Positions 1 through 10,489 of a stretch of DNA of 64,000 nt are shown piece by piece. Within the stretch, counting starts at the first letter, position 1. The number at the start of each line of letters is the position of its first letter. Below the pieces are notes generated by a model, which was not told the DNA's origin, did not search any database, and was given only the letters and a program-made list of their open reading frames with translations. Source of the stretch: Rostrohypoxylon terebratum (taxonomy: Eukaryota > Ascomycota > Sordariomycetes > Xylariales > Hypoxylaceae); the NCBI GenBank assembly GCA_022497145.1, contig MU385888.1:186001-250000 (forward strand), in the 5' to 3' direction. The translations under genes were made by a program, and so were the position numbers.

Positions 1-310
1 GTTTGTCAACTCTGGACACTGAGGATGATTTAGGATATGACGATAGTTACAATGTTATGGAGTTACGATCTTCGAGAGATTGAGTGGTATTCCCAGAATC
101 AGTAGTGCTCACAATACGTGGAAAAAATGAGATATTCCTCATGAGGGAAAAAGAAGTAGCTCAACTTGGAGCGTGAGATTTTGGTGGTACCTCAAAATGA
201 ACGATAGGTATCTCGGTATATTATGTCATATTACTCTCTGTAAGATCGATGTAAGAACCTTGATTAAAAACATCAATATCCTTGAATAGAAAGGAAGGAA
301 CATATAACAA
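1..310. other. Intergenic left edge
   Basis: There is no ORF with coding character here. The sequence is AT-rich and probably holds the 3' flank of the Ras-like gene that ends at 311. No RNA gene or repeat was recognised. Confidence 0.5.
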
Positions 311-1364
311 TCAATACGACGAGGACGTCTTCCTCTCGCCCGCTTTCCGTTGGAACCAAGGCCGAGCCCAAGACCTCCACCTGGCGACACGCTTCAACGG
401 CGAAAGGTCGATGGAGCATTCGTGTGTGTCAATCGAGGCCCGCTCTGCCTGATCTCTCTGTTGGCGATTGAGCCATCTCAGCTTCAACGCCTCTTTTCCC
501 AACTCGGTGAAGATCTTATCGATATTTTCACCCGTCTTTGCGGACGCCTCGGCAAACGCGCAATGAAGCTTGAAGCTCTTCGCCAACCTTTCCCCTTCGA
601 CCCAAGACACCTCCCTTTCCTCGTCATCGCAGTCGCAATTGCTGCCCAGGAGAACAAGACCGTATATGCGTTCCTCGTCAAGTATAGCGTCGAGGCGGTT
701 GTGGATTTCCGAGGCGAGGCAGAATGACGCCCTTGACCTGACGTCATAAACTATGACTGCAGCTTCTGTGATTCGAGTCGCTTGCCTGAGCCGCTCTTCG
801 TCTGACAGATATTGAGAAGGTAGTTCCAATGCGTTGAAGATGTAGGTTTGTTCCTCGGCCTTCATGCTATGGCGATACCCTCGTTCCTCTTCGTCGGAAT
901 CGAGGGGTCTGTCCTCTTCGATCTCCTTGGAGGATGTGCCGTTGCAAAACTGCCCTCTGTAAGATAAATAGAACATACATCTCTTTGAATGTATACTTTA
1001 CCCTTTCTAGGATCGACGTCTTTCCACATCCCTTACCCCCTAGGACTAGGAACATGAACTGTTCCGCAGACTGTATCGGATTGCGGGAGTTTTCTTGGAT
1101 ATCTTCATTTCCATCCTCATCCTCGTCTTTCTCGTCCTCGTCACTTGGTTCCCATGATAGCAGGGCTAGGAAATATCGAGCTTCCTCCCTAGTGAGGACC
1201 ATCAAATCATCCATCGTTGGCATATGGCATATAGGTTCAACAAACGTTAGTAGGGAATACAACCACAGCAGTGACAGCAGGTTGGCGTCTACATTGTGTG
1301 GTCCGGGGAGAAAGCAGGAAACCTCCATGTTATATGACAAGGAGATGTCCACGAAATACGACAT
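311..1364 (-). CDS. Divergent Ras-like small GTPase (degenerate G-box protein)
   Basis: Two exons, 1364-997 and 956-311, flank a 40-nt intron (957-996; donor GTATAC, acceptor TTACAG), giving about 337 aa. Seen: a clear P-loop, LGGKGCGKTSILE, just before the intron; a Ras-like core with IVYDVRSRASF; and a G5-type ASAKTGENIDKIF motif. The usual DxxG (G3) motif is absent, with NALELPS in its place, and NKxD (G4) is replaced by an NCDCDDEE-like stretch. GTP binding may therefore be weak or lost. The region before the P-loop is acidic (DEDEKDEDEDGNED). The start is uncertain: Met codons at 1364 and 1223 are both possible, and a further upstream exon is conceivable because related fungal proteins carry longer N-terminal extensions. 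The family assignment is firm; the cellular role is unknown. Confidence 0.7.
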
Positions 1365-3243
1365 AGCTGAAGAACATAGCACAATTACGAAAATGGACAG
1401 ATCCTGTAACCTTCCAATATGCCCGTGAAATTCTGTCGAATGTTACAAAGTTGCTCGCTGTGCGACATGAGGGTCGCAATGATCGGGTGGATGATCCTAG
1501 CATGGTCCCATCAGAAAGAGAAAATAGGGGGGAAGATGAGAACATTTCGTTGATGGTGATGCATAGTCATGTGTCGATGCGTTCGATGAGGGTTGTCGCG
1601 AACCTCGTTTCTTTTTATCGGGCGAGATAGCAGGCCAATCTGATCGGTGCTGGTTCCCGAAGCGCATTTTACGATGCATCACCCGCCTATCGATCGGTAC
1701 ACGTATCTCATGTAATATATTAATTTCAAAGTCCGAGGTGACACTGCTTTGTGAAGGAGAGATTTATTTGATGAATATATCGACGATGACCAGGTTGGCG
1801 GATAATGCTTGACATGAGTGACATGATTGACGCTTGATGCTTGACGGCTTGACGGGGTTGGTTGGTTTTCGGTATGTTTGATCCGAAGAAAAGTTGTAAA
1901 GGTTGTGGTTGTAGTCGTGGTCGTTGATATCGACCATCCTATGTACCTAGGTCCTAGGTCCTACATACGTCCCTATCATAGCGTCCCTATATAGCGTGCC
2001 TACCGCGAATCTGGCAGTGCCTTCCTTCAGCTAAGACTTTAGTGTTCAGCTAGGTGGATCCAGCCCTGGAGGTGACATGGGAGCCACACAAACGTTCGGC
2101 TGTGACGCTACTAGGGCGGCTACGACTGGGGGGATATGGCAATATGGATGCCAGGGTCCATTGCAACTGAACCCCTCATCCTCCCTACAGGTTTAGGTAG
2201 CCTATAAAAGTGGTTCCGCCAAGCGCTCAGATGTTCAAAGGCGGCCTCCATTAAAAATTGCGCCCCAAATCTCTTCCTACTTCTTGGTAAACCGTTTATC
2301 CTACTCTACCCTAATCCACAGCTGAACATCGCATCGGCACTATCGTCAACCTTGTTTCCCTATTAGTTAGATCATCGGCAAGGCGAGATGCTTCAGCGGT
2401 TAGTGAGTCACTACATAGAATGGGGACTTTTCAGAGATACAGATACCAGTATCAAGTGGTGGACATTTGGTGGCATGGATGGGATCATCGATGGATGCTT
2501 GCTTTATTTCATCGTACCTAATAACCTACTACCTACTACCTTCTACGTTACAAATGTTGATGTTTGCCGTTGGCCATTGGCCGTTTACCTTCACCTGTCG
2601 TGCCTGTCCCTCGTGTCCCTCGTGTCCCGTCCCTCGTGCAATCCTCGCCCCTCCGAATTTATACCAAAACGGTTTGGATGAATCGTCTTCGTGGCACTTA
2701 ATCTACCTCGCCCGGTACCTAATCTCTACAATTTCTACAATCTTTAGTCTGCCTAACCTACTAGTTCTTCCTAGTGATTTTCACAGGCTTGCACACCTTA
2801 CCTCACCGGTTTACACTAGTAAGTTCTTTTCTATTCCTATTCTATCTCGGTCTAAGCACAGTCCGCCTTACCTACGCGTTCTATCCAAGAACGACCTTGA
2901 CTTAGATCCGTCTAAGACAATCGAAGGTATCTAGAAAAAGTTCTCGTTTCTAGAATTCTTAGAATTCCGGAAAATTTAATGTATCTGACCTATCTTACTC
3001 TCAATGTTCCAAATTTCCTCATCGGACATCACCAAGTGTCACTAACCGTCTTACAACAGCTCGAACCCTTTCACGACTTGCGGTTACTAGAAGTGGGCAT
3101 CAATAGATATAAACAAATGAAAGCATTAACAGGGTACACAAATAGTCACTGAAGCACCGCCCTCCGTTTCATTAATCGAACGCAGTGTAAACGAAATACT
3201 TGGTCATTAAGTATTTTGCTTGCGTCAGAATGTTTTGTTGACA
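1365..3243. other. Intergenic, divergent promoter region (Ras-like / DUF3433)
   Basis: About 1.9 kb lies between divergent genes. It contains a CCTAGGTCCTAGGTCC palindromic stretch near 1946-1962 and a TATAAAAG element near 2204-2211. Overlapping low-complexity ORFs at 2388-2934 are not convincing genes. The stretch from about 2220 to 3243 may be promoter or a long 5' leader for the DUF3433 gene. A three-codon uORF (ATG TTT TGT TGA, 3230-3241) stops two bases before its ATG. Confidence 0.45.
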
Positions 3244-6082
3244 ATGGCTTACAACAAACGCACCCAATTTAATGCCTTCCGCTATGCACCTAGACATACA
3301 CCTGAACATGCATCCGGACTACCATCACCACCCCGGCCTGGACGGCAACCTGTTCAACAGCATCATCACTTGAAACATAAAGTCTCCGATCTTTCTGCAG
3401 GCCCGTACGACGATGCTGTGTCACCTACTGGCATTACGGGACGTGAGTCCCTTGTATCATTGCAATCAGCATACGATTCCTCGCAATTGAACAATGCTGT
3501 GGACAACGCTACCATTAACAGCAGTAGCGCATCATATAACGGACTATCCTCATGGGCTGTTCCCTTTGTCGGATCGGGCGGTGGCCCATACCAACCGGTC
3601 TCATCAGCTGACCGTACCAACGCAAACTACGCACATCGCCTTCAGAGTTTTCGTTCCAAGGCTAAGAACCGCGACACGATTCCCGAGGACGAAAGTATCA
3701 ACATGGCTCTACTGGGCTCTGCTGCCCAGCCTGGGTACTCTAACACTGATCAGCGCCGAGGTCACGATCGGAGCACATATATGCCGATCTCTGACGATGA
3801 GCCGATTCCTGCCGCCATAGATATTACCTCCTTTGAGGGTCCGATGAGCGTGAAGGACAAGGAATTCTTCACGTCGCTACGGACCGGACAAGAGGCCGAT
3901 GAAATGCTTACCGGCGGACTAGGCGCGGGATTAGAAGCCCCGAAGGCGAAGATCGACGGAGCCCAGCTTGTTGCAAAATCGTCGCTCAAGCGCTCCTTTA
4001 CGCGTTCTCTCTCGCTGCGCAAATCACCTGCAGTCGCGGATCTAAATGCCAATCTTAAGGAGCTGGGGCAGAGTGAAGCGAACCGCAGGGGCCAAGTTAT
4101 TGAAGTTGTGATGGAAGAGGAAGAGGAGGGAGAGTTAAAGGGTGTAGACATCAGCGCGATGGCTGGCCCCAATTCAGGCTTGATGATCGGGCAAACAGGC
4201 AATTCTGTGCTCCCAGGACGGCGGGAGAGGAAGACGGAGGTATTTTACCCTCAACCGAACTGGAAACCCTTCTCCATGAGGTGGCCATATCGTGAGTTTA
4301 CTTTCCGAGTTTTGTCCCCCCCTTTTGATCTGCACAACGGCCCCCACAAATGTGCCCGAGCAGCATGCACCTTTGACACAGATCTTGCCCTATAAGACAG
4401 TCACACTAAGTTGAAACTTTTCTGAGCTACCGTTGTTAACTAATGGAATTATAGTGATGTGGTTAGTATTATTGTCGGTCGGGCTTGCCATTGCGCAGGA
4501 AATCCTCTATCAGAAATCTTCTCAGGGACCTCTGCTCGAATTCCAGCGAGCCACCGATTTAGGTGCTGGCTATTACTTTATCTTCAAGTTCGTGCCAACC
4601 ATTATCACCGTCACTTACGGTGTTTTCTGGCAGAACACCGATTTCGAAGTCAAGCGACTCGAAGCCTTTTACCAGCTATCGAAAGAAGGAGGAGCGTTGG
4701 CGGCAGAGTCGATCAATGTTGATTACATCACTCAAGTCAATTTCGCAAGGCCTTTCTTAGCCTGGAAACGCAAACACTGGGCGGTAGCAGTGTCTTCTAT
4801 CGCCACCATCCTTGCCGTTTCCGTAGTTCCTACACTCGGCTCCGCGGCCCTGGTCGTGTCAGAAGTTACGCTCGATAACGGCGATGGTGTGAAAGCTATT
4901 TACGTCAACCAAGTGTTATCGCGCATCCTGACCATGACCTTCTTCATCATAGCTGTACTAGGCTGCGTCCTCTTCTATCAGCTTAATACGCGACGTTCGG
5001 GTCTGCTATCAGACGTAAAGGGTATCGCCGGACTAGCGTCTATGGCCGTAGTAAGTCACATCATGACGGACTTCAAGGATATGGATGTGGCTACGCCGAA
5101 AGACATCCATCACCGGTTGAAGAACCGACGATATGCCCTCCGTAACTCGTCGCTCGTCCCCGAGGACTCGAATTTATCTGTGGTGCCTAGTAGCGACCAA
5201 GACAAGTATAAGGACACGCACTTGACTCAGAATCCGCATCCTCTCATGTTGCGTGCGGAGGGATGTATTCCCTTTATCGTGTTTATCCTGTTGTTTCTGG
5301 GGTTCATCCCTGTGTTTCTCTTTACGCCTGCTTCCTTGCTTACCGAGAACGCGCCTTGGTTTGTAACTATGCTGGCCGTATGCATCAAGCTCGGCTGGGG
5401 CAGTCTTGAGATGGCAATCCGTATGATGGAGCCATACTACATCCTGTCGAAACGGCATGCTCCCGCCGAGACCTTGACGCTGGATTACACAGCGATGCCG
5501 TTCGCAGTGGTGGCCGTCCACGCGCTGTTCAACCGCCACTGGACCGTTTTCGCCGTTGGTTTTGGCACGATCCTCGTGGAAGCGCTGACTATTTTCGCGA
5601 CCAGTCTAGCGAGCGTTGAAGGTAAAGACTTCTTAACTATTCTCAGCCACGTAGACCCTGGCAACGATAAGTTTTTGCAGAAGGGGCTTGGCACGGGATC
5701 CGAGACCGTGCTTTCATTCACTGTTATACTCTCCCTGACCGTGGTCATCCTGATATACCTCGCCGTCGTCGCAACTACGGTCTTTGTTCGCAGAAGACAT
5801 CCCTTCCTCCCCCGCCAGCCGAACACGATCAGCAGCGTACTGGCGTTTATGCACCAAAGCAAGATGCTGTACGATTTCGTCGGCACGGCAAAGTTCGACA
5901 ACGCGAAGATGAGAGAGAAGCTGGTGGGGTTGGGCAAGACTTACGGATTGGGATGGTTTAATGGGAGGGACCATTTGACGCATCTGGGGATTGAGGAGGA
6001 GGAGCTTACCGGCTGGTACAGGCACGGCGTGAACAATGCAGATGGAAATAAGCCATGGCTCAGTGATTGGCAAAATTTTTAA
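3244..6082 (+). CDS. DUF3433-domain multi-pass membrane protein
   Basis: Exons are 3244-4291 and 4455-6082 (donor GTGAGT, acceptor ATTATAG preceded by GTTAACTAATG), giving 891 aa. The first about 340 residues are polar and Ser/Pro-rich, so probably cytosolic. Hydrophobic segments start right after the intron (MWLVLLSVGLAIAQ). Two copies of a related membrane unit follow: one contains YFIFKFVPTIITVTYGVF and VKRLEAFYQLSKEGGA, the second AIRMMEPYYILSKRHAP. This repeated 'LE-YQLS-GA' block is typical of the fungal-specific DUF3433 family, whose function is unknown. The ATG at 3244 is the first in frame; the frame upstream offers only a TTG. The C-terminus is soluble (ends WLSDWQNF). Family assignment is confident; role is unknown. 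Confidence 0.85.
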
Positions 6083-7770
6083 TGGAGTTGCCTTCGTGAG
6101 CTCAGTTCCATGGCTGTGGAAGTCGAGGGTTGTGCCCCTGTGAGGGGTTTACTGGTGAAAGTCATGTATGTACAAGACGATCCATGCGTCGTGTAATACT
6201 TGCCTAGAAGACTAGTAGGTAGATAGGTAGATACCAGTAGCCCACGCTTCGTAATAATTGTCAAATACAGCTAAACACATTCATGCTTGTTTGTTTTGAT
6301 CATCTACATGTGTGTGGGTTTTGCGAAGGGTTAGCTGCCTTGGTTACTGACCGCCTTAAGCCACATCGTCACCAGCGGTATCCCTGGAGGTCGAGTGATT
6401 AGTTCCATTTCAATTATCAACAAAGTTCAACCTGATATTTGAATTTCTTTAAGAAAAATGCCATACACGAAATTCATCAATTATCAAAGTAGCAATTGAC
6501 AAAGAGATTTCAAACGAACCCTACGAGGGTTACACGCAAAAGAACTGTGGCTAGTGATCAGTCAAAAAAGACCCCGTGGGCGTTTATCCTCCTGTGATAT
6601 GATGCTGTATGTCTCAGGCTAAAATGTGACGTGGTATCCCGTTCAGATGGTTTAGGGAAAAATGTCTGAGATCGAAGTCTATATTGCTGATTATCTTATA
6701 GTCATGCCTAAGCAAATTGAAGCAGGTCATCCCAAGGGTCGGTATACACGTGGGCTATCTGCCGGCTTATGTTTAAATGTCGGGATGGGTATCGGACGGT
6801 ATCGGACGCATCTGTGCGTTGTAGTATTTAAGTGTAGTAACCTGGAGGGTGTAGTAGGGTGTAGTAGGGTCACCACAGGCAGCACAGGGTCGGACAAAAG
6901 GCCTGGACTTGATTTATATCGGTGGCTAAAGTATTGAAGTTACGACCGCGTGATGTGTCAGAAAGATCGATACAGAGTCGAGACTGACCAATTGTTCAAC
7001 AATGTGGAATTTGCCGTGAGCTGAGTGGCGCAATGTGGCCAAAGTGGCTCATCATTGCCCGATCGGGGTCATCTAGTCAAGGTGGTCAATGCAGGGGTTT
7101 AAGGGGTACAAGCCTACAAGGCAACCGCGAAGGAGCGCAGTAGTATGCTGTACAGTACCGATGGGAAGGACCAAAAATAGAAAGGGATGATCATCTGTAC
7201 ATCATTCCTCATACAAAGTTTGATGGTAATCTAGGTTCCCCTTAACAGCGGTCGACAACGATGTAAGCACTTGAGCCTTTAATAACGTTTCGAGCTAGGC
7301 CCAACATTTCAAGGATTCCAAGGACGGCAAGGATCAAAACCGCAACCGCAACTCAGCCCCCACCTGCATAGCATACAGCAAGTCTTTACAGCCCTGGAGT
7401 CTTTACATAGTACACTAACCCAAATTCTTCTTACGCATCATTTCTTCCTCTTAACATCCTCACCCTCACAGAACTAGGCGCAGCAGCTGGACTCTCATGT
7501 TGTCTTAGTGTGTGGAGGATCAATTGATGGCATTTCCTTCTTCTTATTAGCATCCAAAGCCTCTCCTTGTATTCTAACAGCCCACCTTCATTCAATAAAC
7601 CTACGGTCTTTTCGGAACATTCGTGCGATTCGTGCGCCATATCCCGTCATATCGCTCTCTTTCGCTAGACAGATATTCTCTATGCTCTAACTGTAAACAT
7701 ACCATCATATATCGATCTCTCTCTCTTTTCGCCGACGTGCTATGCGCATCGGTTACCTACTATCCTTCCG
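6083..7770. other. Intergenic between DUF3433 and VPS62-like genes
   Basis: About 1.7 kb with no supported gene. Short ORFs at 6662-6937 and 7431-7690 have no recognisable domain and lie in biased sequence. The last about 300 bases before 7771 are pyrimidine-rich, as expected for a fungal promoter or 5' UTR. An upstream ATG at 7742 opens a 16-codon uORF (7742-7792) that overlaps the next gene's start in another frame. Confidence 0.45.
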
Positions 7771-9327
7771 ATGTACCATCTCCGTCGCTTGACCATCGTC
7801 GCTGTAGTCGTCGGTGTCGTCATCTTCCTTGCCACGTTCCTACCTCGAGTCCTCAACCCCGTCCCCCCCAGCAAAGAGAAGCGGGAAGCCGACCAAGCAT
7901 GGATTAACACATCGCCGCATTGGTTAGATCGTCAAGCCTGCCGCTGGTTCAGTCTTTGCGGTCTACTGCATGTTAGGAGAGATCCTCCGGAGAAGCCGAA
8001 ACACGACGACGATGGCCATGAGCTAAGGCTTGAGTTGAGACAAGTCTTGGATGAGGAACTATCGGTTATATCAAGAGGAGGACATAAGGACAACAAACTG
8101 AGGGGTATCCCGGATTACGTCTTGAACTATGCCCCGCTGGTTCACCTCTACTCTAAGGAATACTTCTGGCCCTCCGATATTGCTGATCACATGAAACATG
8201 TAACACCAGACCTCGCTGAAGACAAATGGCAACAGTTTGAAGAGTCGCAGCCTCTGAACCTGTCGAATCTAAACGAGCTCAGCTCCAAGTTGGGCTTTGT
8301 ACACCTTAACAGTAAGGACGATGTCGAATCTCGCCCCGATTGGCTCCATAGCAAGAACAACATACCGGTCGCTTTTAGTGAAGAAGACGACACGGTTGAA
8401 GGACCGGACAGCCCAGAGCCTGCCAAGAGCGGTGAAGATACGACATGGTATGAAGTGGACCGGGACCATCCCTTGCGCCGAATCTCCGACCCCCGCAAGC
8501 TACCGGGTGGTATGCCGAAACCGATAGGTTTCGCGAAACGATCCCGAGACCTCAAGTCCCGCCAGCAAGAACAAGCAAGACTCCTATCTCAGGAAGCGCA
8601 AGATAAATTAAATGAATTAAATAAACCCGACGAGTCCGGATACTCGCGCGCGCCGGCTACCCTTGTCATGGTGGACAAGGGGTCTGGCATCGTCGATGCC
8701 TTCTGGTTTTTCTTCTACGCTTATAACCTAGGACAGACGGTCTTGGGAACTCGGTACGGAAACCATGTCGGTGATTGGGAACATTGCATGATTCGGTTCG
8801 AGTCGGGTGTTCCTCGCGCCGTCTTCTTCAGCGAACACGAGGGCGGTCAGGCGTATGCTTGGCATGCCGTAGAGAAACGCGGAAACGAGAGCCAAATACA
8901 AAGACCGGTTATCTACAGCGCCGTCGGATCGCACGCGATGTATGCCACGCCCGGAAACCACCCGTACGTCTTGCCGTTCGGAATGCTCAAGGACGTCACG
9001 GACCGCGGTCCTCTCTGGGATCCTTCTAAGAATCTGAGGGGCTACTGGTACGATTACGCGACCCCTAAGGACGACGAAGGCCTGGAGCCCGCGAAAGAGA
9101 ACCCGGACGAGCCTACGAGCTGGTTTTACTACGGGGGAACCTGGGGAGACAAGCTGTACGGCCTAGACGACGTACGGCAATGGCGGTTATTCGGGCAATA
9201 CCACTACGTGACGGGACCGCAAGGCCCCAAGTACAAGAACCTGGGCAGGGAAAAGGTCTGCCAGACCTTCAGGTGTCGGATCATTCACAGCATAGCAGAG
9301 GGGAAGAAAGGGAGCTGGCATTCATAA
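7771..9327 (+). CDS. VPS62-like protein (vacuolar protein sorting-associated 62 family)
   Basis: Single exon, 518 aa. An N-terminal hydrophobic segment, VVVGVVIFLATFLPRV (residues about 12-27), looks like a signal anchor. The rest is a soluble lumenal or extracellular-type domain. Motifs resembling fungal Vps62-family proteins include YVLNYAPLVHLYSKEYFWPS (about residues 112-131), the stretch around FWFFFYAYNLGQ and GNHVGDWEHCMIRF, and SAVGSHAMYATPGNHPY. Yeast VPS62 was found in a screen for vacuolar sorting defects, and the biochemical activity of the family is not established. The ATG at 7771 precedes the hydrophobic anchor directly. The gene is intact, with no sign of transfer. Confidence 0.8.
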   Translation: MYHLRRLTIVAVVVGVVIFLATFLPRVLNPVPPSKEKREADQAWINTSPHWLDRQACRWFSLCGLLHVRRDPPEKPKHDDDGHELRLELRQVLDEELSVISRGGHKDNKLRGIPDYVLNYAPLVHLYSKEYFWPSDIADHMKHVTPDLAEDKWQQFEESQPLNLSNLNELSSKLGFVHLNSKDDVESRPDWLHSKNNIPVAFSEEDDTVEGPDSPEPAKSGEDTTWYEVDRDHPLRRISDPRKLPGGMPKPIGFAKRSRDLKSRQQEQARLLSQEAQDKLNELNKPDESGYSRAPATLVMVDKGSGIVDAFWFFFYAYNLGQTVLGTRYGNHVGDWEHCMIRFESGVPRAVFFSEHEGGQAYAWHAVEKRGNESQIQRPVIYSAVGSHAMYATPGNHPYVLPFGMLKDVTDRGPLWDPSKNLRGYWYDYATPKDDEGLEPAKENPDEPTSWFYYGGTWGDKLYGLDDVRQWRLFGQYHYVTGPQGPKYKNLGREKVCQTFRCRIIHSIAEGKKGSWHS

Positions 9328-10489
9328 GACTAAAGGGCATCATCGGATATAAGATAAGACATGGGCACGGGCATTTTCACCGGTATATATACCATAGACG
9401 GTGGGCGTTATTGGGTGGCTAACTCTTTTGAGTGTCGCTGCTGGTTTTCGAAATCGGGATTTTAGATACCCCAGCGGTAGTTGGGCTCGCGCGCTCTCGC
9501 GCCGTCGTGTCTTGATATTTGTACGAATTCTATGGATTATGAAAGAAAAAATTGAATATCAAATATCGAATATCGAATATCAAAGAAGAATTTACCTTTC
9601 TGACTAGATGCGTCTTTTGATTTCGGGATACTTTGGTCCACGGGAGTACAATTTAAATTTTGGTCTTTTGAAAAGGCTAGGTAAAGATGGAGACTTCTGA
9701 CTTGGTCGCTTCAGCTTCTGTTAACAGATCCAATTGGGTTCCCGTCGCTACGGTTAGCCTCGACGGCTAGTATTTGCCTAGATTATGACGCCAATTCGGA
9801 TTCTGGCTCCCGTTGAGTACGCGATACGAGCGCCTGGACGGGTTCTGCGGTGGAAAATGGAGACCCTGGTTAGCTGGTAGGTAAGTATGGTAGGTTAATG
9901 AGGAGCAGGAGGAGATCTCCGCATTACATTCCTCACGATCCTATCCATACCCCGGATTCGTACCCCGAATTTTTCGGAATCCTTACCCCATGGCCCCAGA
10001 CCAGGATAGGCATGCGCCGGCTCCTGATTGGCGCGCGTGTAGAAAGCCACAAGGGCTAAAAAGCTCGCTAAGTCGGGCGTCGCTGCACACGGATTTATTC
10101 CCTCCACTCAACCCATCCCGATACATGGGCTGGATTTCCACTGGTGCACAGTTCAGTGAAGTAAGAACAGATTTGTCCCCAGACCCTGGGTACGGGGTCC
10201 GTTGGGTGGGATGGGCTTAAGCACTTCGAGTAAGTGGGCTCCGCGATTGAGACCACGCGCGGACGGGGATTCTCCAATGCGGTCGCCTGTAATGTATGTG
10301 GGTGAGATGCAGGTAGGTTAGGTTTATAATAACGCTTGGATCCGTGGGTGGGGATGGGTAGTGAGATGAGGAGAGGTATAAGTTGGCGTGGTGCGACGTC
10401 GAGGAGGGCTCACCGAGTTCACCTCACTTCTTTCGTTGCTGTTGTGAGGGATTCGTTATCGGATCTGATTGGGTTGGATTGAAGCAAAG
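9328..10489. other. Intergenic, upstream of sugar transporter
   Basis: No supported gene. It holds a short imperfect repeat of AATATCGAATATC type at about 9553-9582. Small ORFs at 9895-10277 on both strands lack domain character. The segment just upstream of 10490 is probably the transporter promoter and 5' UTR. Confidence 0.45.

Noticed and set aside
2388..2934. Two overlapping ORFs (97 and 155 aa) on the + strand
   Set aside because: They overlap in different frames, have low-complexity Ser/Cys/Leu-rich translations and no domain; more likely part of the promoter or leader of the DUF3433 gene.
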